NCBI RefSeq assembly: GCF_030766935.1
Contig: NZ_JASERL010000013.1
Span: 1 to 64,000 of the forward strand
Direction: 5' to 3'
Source of the DNA: Streptomyces sp. KL109B
Lineage (GTDB): Bacteria; Actinomycetota; Actinomycetes; Streptomycetales; Streptomycetaceae
Length of the DNA: 64,000 nt
In this document: piece by piece, positions 32,572 to 41,467 of the stretch
Numbering within the stretch: position 1 is the stretch's first letter
Layout: each line of letters opens with the position of its first letter
Made by a program: the position numbers and the translations under genes
The notes under the pieces: generated by a model
The model's input: only the letters and a program-made list of their open reading frames with translations
The model's database searches: none
Told to the model about the DNA's origin: nothing

Positions 32572-33855
32572 ATGGGACGTATCTCACGTCATTCGGCACG
32601 TCAGCCGTCACGTCATTCGGCACGTCAGCCGTCACGGCATGTGCGCCTTTCGCGGCGCGGATTCACGCTCGGCGCGGCCCTCGCGCTGAGCGCGCTGACG
32701 GCGGGGGACGCCGTCGCCTCATCGGTGCCGGTGCGGCGGCAGCTGCGGGGCATGTGGCTGGCCACGGTCGCGAACCGGGACTGGCCCTCGCGGGCGGGCC
32801 TGAGCGCCGACGAGCAGCGCGCCGAGCTGATCGCGCATCTGGACACCGCCGTACGCCGCCGGCTGAACACGGTGATCTTCCAGATCCGGCCGACCGCCGA
32901 CGCGCTGTGGCCGTCCGAGTACGAGCCGTGGTCCCAGGTCCTCACCGGCACCCAGGGCCAGGACCCCGGCTGGGACCCGCTGGGCACGGCGGTGGCGGAG
33001 GCGCACGCGCGCGGCCTGGAACTGCACGCCTGGTGCAATCCGTACCGGATCGCCAACCACATCGACCCCAGCCGCCTCGTCCCCACGCACCCGGCCCGCC
33101 TGCACCCCGAGTGGGTCGTGGCGTACGGCGGGAAGCTCTATTACAACCCCGGCATCCCGGAGGTCCGCCGCTTCGTCGTGGACGCGATGCTGGACGCGGT
33201 CGAGAAGTACCCGGTGGACGCCGTGCACTTCGACGACTACTTCTACCCGTACCCCGTCGTCGGCCAGGTCTTCGACGACGACGCGACGTACGAGACGTAC
33301 GGCGGTGACTTCCCGGACAAGGCGGCCTGGCGGCGGGACAACATCGACCGGCTGATCCAGGAGATGGCGGCGCGCATCAAGAAGGCGAGGCCCCGCTGCC
33401 GGTTCGGCATAAGCCCCTTCGGGGTGTGGCGGAACAAGGCCACCGACCCGCTGGGCTCCGACACCACGGCAGGCGTGCAGACCTACGACAACCTGCACGC
33501 GGACACCCGTAAGTGGGTGCGCGAGCGGTGGATTGATTATGTATGTCCGCAGGTCTACTGGAATGTCGGTTTCGCCGCCGCCGACTACGCGAAGCTCGTG
33601 CCGTGGTGGGCCGATGCCGTACGCGGCACGGGCGTGCGCCTCTACATCGGCGAGGCGCTCTACAAGGCGGGCGACCCGGCGCAGCCCGCCGCCTGGCAGG
33701 ACCCGGCCGAGCTGTCCCGGCACCTCACGTTCGCGGACGGCTTCCCTGAGGTGCGCGGACACGTGTTCTTCTCGGCCAAGGAGGTCGGGCAGGACCGGAT
33801 CGGCGCGATGGCCCGCGTGGTCGAGGACCACTACGACCGGGTCAGGCCTTCTTGA
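32572..33855 (+). CDS. GH10-like (DUF187) glycoside hydrolase, Tat-exported
   Basis: 427 aa. A twin-arginine signal (LSRRGFTLGAALALSAL) follows an unusual basic N-terminus with two SRHSARQP units. The mature part carries the family segments RGMWLATVANRDWP, VIFQIRPTADALWPSEYEPW, HAWCNPYRIAN, DAVHFDDYFYPYP, FGISPFGVWRN and YVCPQVYW. Bacterial relatives act on cell-wall or exogenous polysaccharide; the substrate is unknown. GGGGGGAAC precedes the ATG. A brief A+T-rich patch at 33533-33546 (ATTGATTATGTATG) departs from local codon use. Its 3' end overlaps a convergent DUF1918 gene by 14 bp. Confidence 0.9.
   Translation: MGRISRHSARQPSRHSARQPSRHVRLSRRGFTLGAALALSALTAGDAVASSVPVRRQLRGMWLATVANRDWPSRAGLSADEQRAELIAHLDTAVRRRLNTVIFQIRPTADALWPSEYEPWSQVLTGTQGQDPGWDPLGTAVAEAHARGLELHAWCNPYRIANHIDPSRLVPTHPARLHPEWVVAYGGKLYYNPGIPEVRRFVVDAMLDAVEKYPVDAVHFDDYFYPYPVVGQVFDDDATYETYGGDFPDKAAWRRDNIDRLIQEMAARIKKARPRCRFGISPFGVWRNKATDPLGSDTTAGVQTYDNLHADTRKWVRERWIDYVCPQVYWNVGFAAADYAKLVPWWADAVRGTGVRLYIGEALYKAGDPAQPAAWQDPAELSRHLTFADGFPEVRGHVFFSAKEVGQDRIGAMARVVEDHYDRVRPS
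32585..32632 (+). repeat. 24-bp tandem repeat, two copies
   Basis: Two identical 24-bp units (32585-32608 and 32609-32632) encoding SRHSARQP twice in the n-region of the Tat signal. Confidence 0.95.
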
Positions 33856-34039
33856 CGGTGGGGTGCCGGACCACCGCGTCCGGGCCCGGCGACATGATCG
33901 CCTCGTGGCCGTCCTCGAACCGGACGCGGAACGGCGGATCGCCGTCCGCGCCGAGCACTTCGATGATCTGCGCCACCCGGTCGTGCTGACCGACGATCCG
34001 GCCGTGCACCAGGAGCTGGTCGCCTACGGTTGCGCGCAT
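33842..34039 (-). CDS. DUF1918 family small protein
   Basis: 65 aa from ATG 34039: MRATVGDQLLVHGRIVGQHD, then VRFEDGHEAIMSPGPDAVV. This is the complete DUF1918 beta-barrel module found in many actinobacteria, function unknown. AGGAGG lies 9 nt upstream of the ATG. The 3' end overlaps the GH10-like gene on the other strand. Confidence 0.85.
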   Translation of the reverse strand: MRATVGDQLLVHGRIVGQHDRVAQIIEVLGADGDPPFRVRFEDGHEAIMSPGPDAVVRHPTVKKA

Positions 34040-34119
34040 CAGGAGTGACCTCCTCGACGTGCCGTACGTGCCGTGCGTTGCGGCAAGTGTACGGCGGCGC
34101 GCGGGGGTTGGGACCCGTC

Positions 34120-35112
34120 TCAGCCACGCGCGCGCTGGGTGACCGCGATGCACAGCAGGACCGCCACCGCCGTCAGCGGCGCCGCCACCGGCAGTGCCTC
34201 GCCGAGCAGGACGACCGACCACACGAGCGTCAACAGCGGCTGGGCGAGCTGGAGTTGGCTCGCCTTCGGGACTCCGATCATCGCCATGCCCTTGTACCAG
34301 ATGACCAGGCCGAGGAACTGCGCGCCGACCGCCACCCACAGCAGCCCCGCCATCGCGTGCCCGGTCAGGTGCACGGTCTCGTACGGGAGTGAGAGCGCGG
34401 CCCCCGCCACGGCGAGCGGCAGACACAGCACGAGCGCCCACGCGATGACCTGCCAGCCCGGCATCAGGGACGCGAGCCGGCCGCCCTCCGCGTAGGCCGC
34501 CGCGCAGATCAGCAGCGCCGCGAACAGGAACAGGTCGGCCCGCGTGAGGGCGCCGCCGCTCTGCTGCACCGTGAACGCGATGACCGCCGCCGCGCCCGCG
34601 CACGCCGCGACCCAGAAGGCGCGCGAGGGTCGGGAGCCGGTGCGTATCGAGGAGTAGACGGCCGTGGTCAGCGGCAACAGGCCGACCACGACGGCGGAGT
34701 GCGCGGTCGTCGCCGTCTCAAGGGCGAGCGTGGTGAGCAGCGGGAAGCCGAGCACCACCCCGGACGCGACGATGGCGAGCCCCGCCCAGTGCCGCCGCTG
34801 CGGAGGGCGTACGCGCAGCGCCAGCAGGCAGGTGCCCGCGACGAGCGCGGCCAGCACGCAGCGCACGCTGATCAGCGAGTACGGGCCGAAGCCCTCGAGG
34901 CCCCAGGCGGTGGCGGGGAAGGTGAGCGAGAAGGACGTGACGGCGACGGCGGCGAGCAGGGTGCCGACGAGCTTCGTCGACCCGGCCTTGCTCCCACTCG
35001 ACCCCGGCTGGTTCGACCCTGGTCGGTTCGACCCCGGCTGGGCCGCCGAGGGGGTCGGCCGGTCGGCAACTGCTACCCGAATCGGTGTGGTAGCGCTATT
35101 CTGTGCTCTCAT
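34120..35112 (-). CDS. EamA-family (DMT superfamily) transporter
   Basis: 330 aa with ten predicted membrane helices in two EamA halves, after a hydrophilic N-terminus of about 45 residues that contains PGSNRPGSNQPGSS. It exports or imports a small metabolite; divergent MocR-type regulators often control such genes. The ATG at 35112 shares the CATG with the ATG of the divergent regulator. No Shine-Dalgarno sequence is present, and a TACTCT -10-like box ends 5 nt before the ATG, which suggests a leaderless mRNA. Confidence 0.88.
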   Translation of the reverse strand: MRAQNSATTPIRVAVADRPTPSAAQPGSNRPGSNQPGSSGSKAGSTKLVGTLLAAVAVTSFSLTFPATAWGLEGFGPYSLISVRCVLAALVAGTCLLALRVRPPQRRHWAGLAIVASGVVLGFPLLTTLALETATTAHSAVVVGLLPLTTAVYSSIRTGSRPSRAFWVAACAGAAAVIAFTVQQSGGALTRADLFLFAALLICAAAYAEGGRLASLMPGWQVIAWALVLCLPLAVAGAALSLPYETVHLTGHAMAGLLWVAVGAQFLGLVIWYKGMAMIGVPKASQLQLAQPLLTLVWSVVLLGEALPVAAPLTAVAVLLCIAVTQRARG

Positions 35113-35123
35113 GCAACAGAGTA
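35072..35123. promoter_or_regulatory. Overlapping divergent leaderless promoters and candidate MocR operator
   Basis: GCTACC (35072-35077) and GGTAGC (35089-35094) form a 6-bp inverted repeat with 11-bp spacer. On the plus strand TATTCT at 35097-35102 lies 8 nt before the ATG at 35111. On the minus strand TACTCT (35123 to 35118) lies 5 nt before the ATG at 35112. Both promoters therefore reach into the partner gene. Confidence 0.5.
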
Positions 35124-36580
35124 GCAGCGTGGGTGAACTGGCGAAACAGCTCCGATCCGAGCTGAACCGCTACTCGCCGGGTGAAAAGCTGCCGTCGAGC
35201 CGCTCCCTCGTCGACCGCTTCAAGGTGAGCCCGGTGACGGTCTCGCGGGCGCTCGCGCAGCTCGCCGCGGAGGGCCTCGTCGTCACCCGGCCCGGAGCCG
35301 GTGCCTTCCGTGCCGAGGCGCGCGCCGCGACCGGGCCCGTCGGCGACACCTCCTGGCAGGAGGTCGCGCTGAGCGCGGACGCCGCGACCGAGGTCGTGCC
35401 GCGCGCGGTCGACGCGGCCGGGGTCCTGGTGACGCTCGCGCCGCCGCCACCCGGCGTGATCGAGCTCAACACCGGTTATCTGCACCCGGTGCTGCAGCCG
35501 GGCGCCGCCCTGTCCGCCGCCCTCGCGCGGGCCGGACGCCGCCCCGGCGCGTGGGCGAAGCCGCCGGTCGACGGGCTGCCCGAACTGCGCGAGTGGTTCG
35601 CACGCGGCATCGGCGGCGCCGTCTCCGCGTCCGACGTGCTGATCTCCTTCGGCGGTCAGTCGGCCCTCACGACGGCGCTGCGCGCGCTCGCCCCGCCCGG
35701 CGCCCCCGTCCTCGTCGAATCGCCCACGTACCCCGGCATGTTGGCGATCGCGCGGGCGGCGGGGCTTCGGCCGGTGCCGGTGCCGGTGGACCGGGACGGG
35801 GTGCGCCCCGAACTCCTCGCGCGGGCCTTCAAGGCGAGCGGCGCCAAGCTCTTCGTGTGCCAGCCGCTGTTCCAGAACCCGACGGGCGCGATGCTCGCCC
35901 CCGACCGCCGCCCCGAAGTGCTGCGGATCGCGCGGGAGGCGGGCGCGTTCATCGTCGAGGACGACTTCGTGCGCCGCCTCGTGCACGAGGACGCGGGGCC
36001 GCTGCCGAGGCCGCTGGCGAGCGACGACCCGGACGGTGTGGTGGTGCACGTCTGCTCGCTCACCAAGGCGACGTCGCCGAGCCTGCGCATCGGCTGCCTC
36101 GCCGCGCGCGGACCGGTCCTCGAACGGCTGCGCGCGATCCAGGTCGTCGACCACCTCTTCGTGCCGCGCCCCCTCCAGGAGGCCACGCTCGAACTCGTCG
36201 GCTCCCCGGCCTGGCCCCGCCATCTGCGTACGCTGGCGGGCGAGTTGAGGTCGCGGCGCGACATCCTCGCCGCCGCCGTCACCGCGGACCTGCCCGCGCT
36301 CGACCTCACGCACGTCCCGGCCGGCGGCTACCACCTGTGGCTCCGCCTCCCGGAGGGCGGCGACGAGGCCGCGCTCGTCGCGGGCGGCCTGCGCGCGGGC
36401 GTCGCGGTCGCCCCCGGGCGCCCGTACTTCTCGGCCGAACCCCCGGCGCCGCACGTCCGGCTGAGCTTCGTGGGCGTCGCGACGACCGCCGAGCTGACCG
36501 AGGGCGTACGCCGCCTGAACGCGGCCTGCGCCGAGGTGCTGGGCCCGAATCGGCTCGACGCGCACGCGTCCGACCTGTGA
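35111..36580 (+). CDS. MocR/PdxR-type regulator (GntR HTH fused to aminotransferase domain)
   Basis: 489 aa. Winged helix at about 5-75 (KLPSSRSLVDRFKVSPVTVS, LAAEGLVVTRPGAGAF), then a fold-type I aminotransferase-like domain (about 115-480) that binds PLP. The PLP lysine is in CSLTKATSPSLRIG, and FQNPTGAML and FIVEDDFVR are typical. It uses an amino-group or PLP signal to control the divergent EamA gene. Its ATG overlaps the divergent ATG and lacks a ribosome-binding site. A GNAT gene follows 10 bp later, probably co-transcribed. Confidence 0.93.
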   Translation: MQQSSSVGELAKQLRSELNRYSPGEKLPSSRSLVDRFKVSPVTVSRALAQLAAEGLVVTRPGAGAFRAEARAATGPVGDTSWQEVALSADAATEVVPRAVDAAGVLVTLAPPPPGVIELNTGYLHPVLQPGAALSAALARAGRRPGAWAKPPVDGLPELREWFARGIGGAVSASDVLISFGGQSALTTALRALAPPGAPVLVESPTYPGMLAIARAAGLRPVPVPVDRDGVRPELLARAFKASGAKLFVCQPLFQNPTGAMLAPDRRPEVLRIAREAGAFIVEDDFVRRLVHEDAGPLPRPLASDDPDGVVVHVCSLTKATSPSLRIGCLAARGPVLERLRAIQVVDHLFVPRPLQEATLELVGSPAWPRHLRTLAGELRSRRDILAAAVTADLPALDLTHVPAGGYHLWLRLPEGGDEAALVAGGLRAGVAVAPGRPYFSAEPPAPHVRLSFVGVATTAELTEGVRRLNAACAEVLGPNRLDAHASDL

Positions 36581-36590
36581 GGATCCCCGG

Positions 36591-37025
36591 ATGACCAGCA
36601 CACTGCCCGACGGCTACGAGCTCTCCACCGACCCCGCCCGACTCGACGCGGACCGCGTCCACGCGTGGCTCTCCGAGGACGCCTACTGGGCCCTCGACCG
36701 CCCGCGCGCCACGCAGGACAAGGCGGTCGCCGGATCCCTCAACTTCGGCGTCTACGACACCGCTTCGGGGCAACAGGTCGCGTACGCGCGCGTGATCACG
36801 GACGGCGCCACGTTCGCCTGGCTCTGCGACGTCTACGTGGACCGCTCCGCTCGGGGCAAGGGCATCGGTAAGGCCATGGTCACGGCCGTCCGCGACCACC
36901 TCAAGCCGCTCGGCATCCGCCGGGTCCTCCTGGCGACGCAGGACGCGCACGGCGTGTACGAGGAGGTGGGCTTCAAGCCCCTGGAGAAGCCGGAGCAGTG
37001 GATGGCGCTGTACTTCACCGCTTAG
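36591..37025 (+). CDS. GNAT-family N-acetyltransferase
   Basis: 144 aa. Acetyl-CoA-binding motif A in VDRSARGKGIGKAMVTAVRD, preceded by LCDVYVD; C-terminal HGVYEEVGFKPLEKPEQWM. The N-terminal LSEDAYWALDRPRATQDKAV is typical of a common small cytoplasmic subfamily of unknown substrate. It follows the MocR gene by 10 bp with GAGGA 8 nt before its ATG, suggesting a shared role in handling an amine or amino acid. Confidence 0.92.
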   Translation: MTSTLPDGYELSTDPARLDADRVHAWLSEDAYWALDRPRATQDKAVAGSLNFGVYDTASGQQVAYARVITDGATFAWLCDVYVDRSARGKGIGKAMVTAVRDHLKPLGIRRVLLATQDAHGVYEEVGFKPLEKPEQWMALYFTA

Positions 37026-37069
37026 AGCCCCTGCGGCGATTGCGCAGCGGGGTCCGGGGCGGAGCCCCG
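37025..37069 (+). repeat. Two-hairpin dispersed element, copy 5
   Basis: Forward copy starting at the last base of the GNAT stop codon. Stem variant CTGC/GCAG, loop GGCGATTGC, second hairpin GGGGC-GGA-GCCCC. It separates convergent genes. Confidence 0.85.
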
Positions 37070-37103
37070 TGGCCGTACCCACGGCTGACCGCCACGGACA
37101 CGG

Positions 37104-37592
37104 TCACGCCCGGCGGTACTCCGTCACCAGCCGGAGGTCCTTCGCCGGCCCCTTCACCCGCCACACCGTCCGCCACCGATCGGCGTCGTACACGGTGAAC
37201 TCGCCGCGATACAGGTCCGCCGAACACGGATGGTCCGCCACGTGGTGCCCCGTCCGCAGGTCCAGGTCGTGGAAGAAGCGTCCGTCGGCGAAGCGCACCA
37301 CGGCGGTGCCGTCCCCGTCCGCCCCCGGTAGATAGCGCAGCGTCCGCTCCGCGGGCCGCGCGACCCCGTGCCACTCGAACGTCCCCGACTCGAAGTGCAG
37401 CAGCCCGCCGCCCTCGGCCGGGGACCCGGCCGTGGACCCGGCCGTGGACTCGGCCGTGAAATCGGTCGTCCCGCTGAACGTCCCCGTCACGTCGGCCGCG
37501 AGGTCCCGCACCGTCCGCTCGACCCGCCAGCGCCCCGCCAGGAACGCCAACACGTCGGAAACCGGCCAGAGTTCCTCCGTCACGCACACCAC
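37104..37592 (-). CDS. DUF6314-like protein
   Basis: About 162 aa. The sequence (VSDVLAFLAGRWRVERTVRD, ESGTFEWHGVARPAERTLRY, FHDLDLRTGHHVADHPCSAD, LYRGEFTVYDADRWRTVWRV) looks like a small lipocalin-like beta barrel of the DUF6314 group; function is unknown. A tandem STAG repeat lies at about residues 43-58. Start is uncertain: GTG codons at 37592, 37589 and 37583 are all possible. It is divergent from the arabinofuranosidase gene. Confidence 0.65.
   Translation of the reverse strand: MVCVTEELWPVSDVLAFLAGRWRVERTVRDLAADVTGTFSGTTDFTAESTAGSTAGSPAEGGGLLHFESGTFEWHGVARPAERTLRYLPGADGDGTAVVRFADGRFFHDLDLRTGHHVADHPCSADLYRGEFTVYDADRWRTVWRVKGPAKDLRLVTEYRRA
37417..37464 (-). repeat. 12-bp tandem repeat, about four copies
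   Basis: Units GCCGKGGACYCG-like at 37417, 37429, 37441 and 37453 (plus-strand reading), the last diverged. It encodes the STAG-type repeat of the DUF6314-like protein. Confidence 0.85.
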
Positions 37593-37706
37593 TCCCGCTC
37601 ACCTCTGCGCGAACCGTTGACGCGCGTACCGCTGCTTTCTATCTTGCCGTTCGCAGTTTAGGACGACGTACGAGATATCGAACAACAAGTAACCTAGGGA
37701 GCGCGT

Positions 37707-40196
37707 ATGAGGCACTGGAGATTAGGGCTCGGGGCCGCGGTGGGCTCCCTGCTGGTGGGCGCGGCAGTACTGCCGTCGTCGGCGGCGGAAGCCCCCGACG
37801 CCCCCGACACCTCCGACGTCACCGACTACTCCGTCACCGTCGACCCGGCCCGCTCGGGCGCGGCCATCGACGACACGATGTACGGCGTCTTCTTCGAGGA
37901 CATCAACCGCGCCGCGGACGGCGGCCTCTACGCCGAACTCGTACAGAACAGATCCTTCGAGTACTCCACCGCCGACAACGGCGCCTACACCCCGCTCACC
38001 GCCTGGAAGACCACCGGCACCGCGAAGGTCGCCGACGACGACGGACGGCTGAACGCCCGCAACCGCAACTACCTCTCGCTCGCCGCCGGTTCGAGTGCCA
38101 CCAACTCCGGTTACGGCACCGGCTACACCCTCCAGAAGGGTGCCACGTACGACTTCTCGGTGTGGGCGCGCGGCGACGCCGAGCTGACCGTGACCCTCGG
38201 GGACGCCGACGGTGCGCTCGCGACGCCCCGCAAGGTGCGCACGCGCGGCGGCTGGGCCCAGTACAGGGCGACGTTCACGCCGAGCCAGGACACCACCACC
38301 GGCCGCCTCACCGTCGCCACCACGAAGGACGCCGCGCTCGACATGGTGTCGCTGTTCCCGCGCGACACCTACAAGGGGCACAAGAACGGTCTACGTAAGG
38401 ACCTGGCGGAGAAGGTCGCCGACCTCAAGCCGGGCTTCGTGCGCTTCCCCGGCGGCTGCCTGGTCAACACCGGCTCCATGAAGGGGTACGACGCGGCCTC
38501 CGGCTACGAGCGCAAGCGTTCGTACCAGTGGAAGGACACCGTAGGACCGGTCGAGCAGCGCGCCACCAACGCCAACTTCTGGGGCTACAACCAGAGCTAC
38601 GGCCTCGGCTACTACGAGTACTTCCAGTTCGCCGAGGACATCGGCGCGATGCCGCTGCCCGTCGTCCCCGCGCTCGTCACCGGCTGCGGCCAGAACAAGG
38701 CCACCGACGACGACGCACTGCTCCATCGGCACATCCAGGACACCCTCGACCTCATCGAGTTCGCCAACGGCCCGACCAGCACCAAGTGGGGCAAGCTCCG
38801 CGCCGACATGGGCCACCCCAAGCCCTTCCACCTCACCCACCTCGAAGTCGGCAACGAAGAGAACCTTCCCAACGAGTTCTTCGCCCGCTTCAAGCAGTTC
38901 CGCGCCGCCATCGCCGCCAAGTACCCGAACGTCGAGGTCATCTCCAACTCGGGCCCCGACGACAGCGGCACGACCTTCGACACGGCGTGGAAGCTCAACA
39001 AGGACGCCAAGGTCGACATGGTCGACGAGCACTACTACAACAGCCCGCAGTGGTTCCTCCAGAACAACGAGCGCTACGACTCCTACGACCGGCAGGGCCC
39101 CAAGGTCTTCCTCGGCGAGTACGCCTCGCTCGGCAACCAGTGGACCAACGCGATGTCCGAGGCCGCCTACATGACGGGCCTCGAACGCAACGCTGACGTC
39201 GTCAAACTCGCCTCCTACGCGCCGCTGTTCGCGCGCACCGACACCGTGCAGTGGAAGCCCGACATGATCTGGTTCAACGACCAGAAGTCCTGGGGCTCGG
39301 CCGACTACGAGGTGCAGAAGCTCTTCATGCGCAACGTCGGCGACCAGGTCGTCCCCTCGAAGGCCACCGCCACCCCCTCGACCCTCGAACCCATCACCGG
39401 CGCCGTGGGCCTGTCCACCTGGGCGACCAGCGCCGCGTACGACGACGTAAAGGTGACGGACGCCGACGGGAAGACGCTGCTGAGCGACGACTTCAGCGGC
39501 GACGCCGGACAGTGGACCGGCAGCGGCAAGGGGAGCTGGAGCGTCCAGGACGGGCAGTACGTGCAGTCCGACGCGGCCGCCGAGAACACCCTGGTCACCG
39601 CCGGCGACCCGAGCTGGCAGGACTACGACCTGCACGTGAAGGCCACCAAGAAGTCCGGCAAGGAGGGCTTCCTTGTCGCCTTCGGCGTCAAGGACACCGG
39701 CAACTACTACTGGTGGAACCTCGGCGGCTGGAACAACACCTCGTCCGCCGTCGAACAGGCCGTGAACGGCGGCAAGTCGACGCTCGTCTCCAAAGCCGGC
39801 TCGATCGAGACAGGGCGCGCCTACGACATCGACATCAAGGTGCGCGGCCGCCAGGTCACCCTCTACCTCGACGGCCAGGAGTGGGGCTCCTTCAAGGACG
39901 ACAAGCCGGCCGAGCCGTTCCGCCAGGTCGTCACCGAGGACAAGAAGACCGGCGACCTCATCGTCAAGGTCGTCAACGCCCAGGACTCCGCGGCCCGTAC
40001 GAAGGTCGACCTCGGCGGCGCCGACGTCGCGGACTCGGCGGCCGTCACGACGCTCAGCGCGGCGCCGGACGCGGAGAACACGGCGACCGAGCGGCCCGTG
40101 CGGCCGGTGACGTCGACGTTCGACGGGGTGAGCGACAGGTTCACGTACACCTTCCCGGGGAACTCGGTGACGTTCCTGAGGATCAAGAAGGGCTGA
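37707..40196 (+). CDS. Secreted GH51 alpha-L-arabinofuranosidase with inserted carbohydrate-binding-like domain
   Basis: 829 aa. A signal peptide (to about residue 26) is followed by an N-terminal beta domain and the catalytic barrel. Acid/base Glu384 is in HLEVGNEEN and nucleophile Glu471 in VFLGEYASLG. A concanavalin-like module at about 590-730 (LLSDDFSGDAGQWTGSGKGS, then FGVKDTGNYYWWNLGGWNN) is inserted before the end of the C-terminal beta domain. It releases arabinose from plant polysaccharides outside the cell. Codon 6 (37722-37724) is TTA, so it is probably translated only when bldA leucyl-tRNA is present, tying it to development. No sugar transporter or LacI regulator is adjacent. 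Confidence 0.93.
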   Translation: MRHWRLGLGAAVGSLLVGAAVLPSSAAEAPDAPDTSDVTDYSVTVDPARSGAAIDDTMYGVFFEDINRAADGGLYAELVQNRSFEYSTADNGAYTPLTAWKTTGTAKVADDDGRLNARNRNYLSLAAGSSATNSGYGTGYTLQKGATYDFSVWARGDAELTVTLGDADGALATPRKVRTRGGWAQYRATFTPSQDTTTGRLTVATTKDAALDMVSLFPRDTYKGHKNGLRKDLAEKVADLKPGFVRFPGGCLVNTGSMKGYDAASGYERKRSYQWKDTVGPVEQRATNANFWGYNQSYGLGYYEYFQFAEDIGAMPLPVVPALVTGCGQNKATDDDALLHRHIQDTLDLIEFANGPTSTKWGKLRADMGHPKPFHLTHLEVGNEENLPNEFFARFKQFRAAIAAKYPNVEVISNSGPDDSGTTFDTAWKLNKDAKVDMVDEHYYNSPQWFLQNNERYDSYDRQGPKVFLGEYASLGNQWTNAMSEAAYMTGLERNADVVKLASYAPLFARTDTVQWKPDMIWFNDQKSWGSADYEVQKLFMRNVGDQVVPSKATATPSTLEPITGAVGLSTWATSAAYDDVKVTDADGKTLLSDDFSGDAGQWTGSGKGSWSVQDGQYVQSDAAAENTLVTAGDPSWQDYDLHVKATKKSGKEGFLVAFGVKDTGNYYWWNLGGWNNTSSAVEQAVNGGKSTLVSKAGSIETGRAYDIDIKVRGRQVTLYLDGQEWGSFKDDKPAEPFRQVVTEDKKTGDLIVKVVNAQDSAARTKVDLGGADVADSAAVTTLSAAPDAENTATERPVRPVTSTFDGVSDRFTYTFPGNSVTFLRIKKG

Positions 40197-40310
40197 ACCC
40201 CTCGGATCCTGCGGTGAGTTGGCGCGCGCGGTGCCCGGCGGCGAGGAGGGGAGCGGCCGGGACCCCCGTCGCCGCGCGCGCCACGCTCGCCGTACGGAGC
40301 GGCGCGACCG

Positions 40311-41303
40311 TCAGCCGTTCACGTACTTCATGCTGCCCGCGTCGTAGCGGTCACCGGCCACCTCGCCCGCCGGGGCCGCCGCGTCGATCGCGGCCAGGTC
40401 GTCCGCCGACAGCTCAAGCGTGGCGGCCGCGACGTTCTCCTCCAGGTACTTCTGGCGGCGGGTGCCGGGGATCGGCACCACGTCGTCGCCCTGGTGCTGC
40501 ACCCAGGCGAGCGCCAACTGGCCCGCCGTGACGCCCTTCTTGGCCGCCAGCTCCTCCAGGCGCTCGACGATCGCGAGGTTGCGCTCCAGGTTGCCGTCCG
40601 TGAAGCGCGGCTGGGTGCGGCGCAGATCGCCCTCCTTGAACTGCTCCGTCGACTTGTAGGCGCCGGTGAGGAAGCCGCGCCCCAGCGGCGAGAACGGTAC
40701 GAGCCCGATGCCCAGCTCCCGGCACACCGGCAGGACCTCCGCCTCCAGGTCGCGCGTCCACAGCGAGAACTCGCTCTGCAGCGCCGCGATCGGATGCGTC
40801 GCGGACGCCCGCCGCAGCGTGTCTGCGCCCGCCTCCGAGAGGCCGAGGTGGCGGACCTTGCCCGCCTCGACCAGCTCGGCCATGGCGCCCACGGTCTCCT
40901 CGATGGGCACGCTCCGGTCGACACGGTGCAGGTAGTACAGGTCGATGTGGTCGACGCCGAGCCGGCGCAGCGAGGCCTCGCACGCCTGGCGGACGTAGGC
41001 CGCGTCGCCGCGGATCTCCGTCGGGTCGCCCAGCTTGTTGGCGAAGCCGAACTTCGTCGCCAGGACGGCCTGCTCACGGCGGCCGGGCGCGGTGAGGGCC
41101 CGGCCGATCAGCTCCTCGTTGTGCCCCTGGCCGTAGAAGTCCGACGTGTCGAGCAGGGTGACACCGAGGTCCAGGGCGCGGTGGATGGTGCCGATCGACT
41201 GCTCGTCGTCGGACGGGCCGAAGCCATGGCTCATGCCCATGCAGCCCAGGCCCTGCGCGGAGACGGTGAGCGCGCCCAGGCGGCGAGTGGGAAGGTTCGA
41301 CAT
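40311..41303 (-). CDS. Aldo/keto reductase
   Basis: 330 aa. NADPH-dependent carbonyl reductase, AKR superfamily barrel. Catalytic Asp-Tyr-Lys-His set in LLDTSDFYGQGHNEE, VLATKFGF and YYLHRVD; cofactor motif PFSPLGRGFLTG and PIPGTRRQKYLEEN. It is of the YakC/AKR13-like type. Physiological substrate is unknown. ATG 41303. It is divergent from argC and shares a 164-bp intergenic region with it. Confidence 0.93.
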   Translation of the reverse strand: MSNLPTRRLGALTVSAQGLGCMGMSHGFGPSDDEQSIGTIHRALDLGVTLLDTSDFYGQGHNEELIGRALTAPGRREQAVLATKFGFANKLGDPTEIRGDAAYVRQACEASLRRLGVDHIDLYYLHRVDRSVPIEETVGAMAELVEAGKVRHLGLSEAGADTLRRASATHPIAALQSEFSLWTRDLEAEVLPVCRELGIGLVPFSPLGRGFLTGAYKSTEQFKEGDLRRTQPRFTDGNLERNLAIVERLEELAAKKGVTAGQLALAWVQHQGDDVVPIPGTRRQKYLEENVAAATLELSADDLAAIDAAAPAGEVAGDRYDAGSMKYVNG

Positions 41304-41414
41304 GGGGTGCTGCCTCCTGTGGTGGTCCTGTGGTGACGCCGGTGCGGTGCGCCGTCGTCGACGCTATGGCTTGGAGTGCGCTCCAGGCCAAGCGGAGGCC
41401 CCGCCGCCACACGA

Positions 41415-41430
41415 TTGCATAAACGTGCAC
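41415..41430 (+). promoter_or_regulatory. ARG box upstream of argC
   Basis: TTGCA-TAAACG-TGCAC, an imperfect palindrome of the (A/T)TGCA-N6-TGCA(T/C) type, 37 bp before argC. The same pattern precedes argH. Partial boxes follow at about 41437-41449. It is the expected site for ArgR encoded in this operon. Confidence 0.7.
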
Positions 41431-41467
41431 GGCGACGTATAGTCATGCCATCCAAGAGGAGGGTTCC

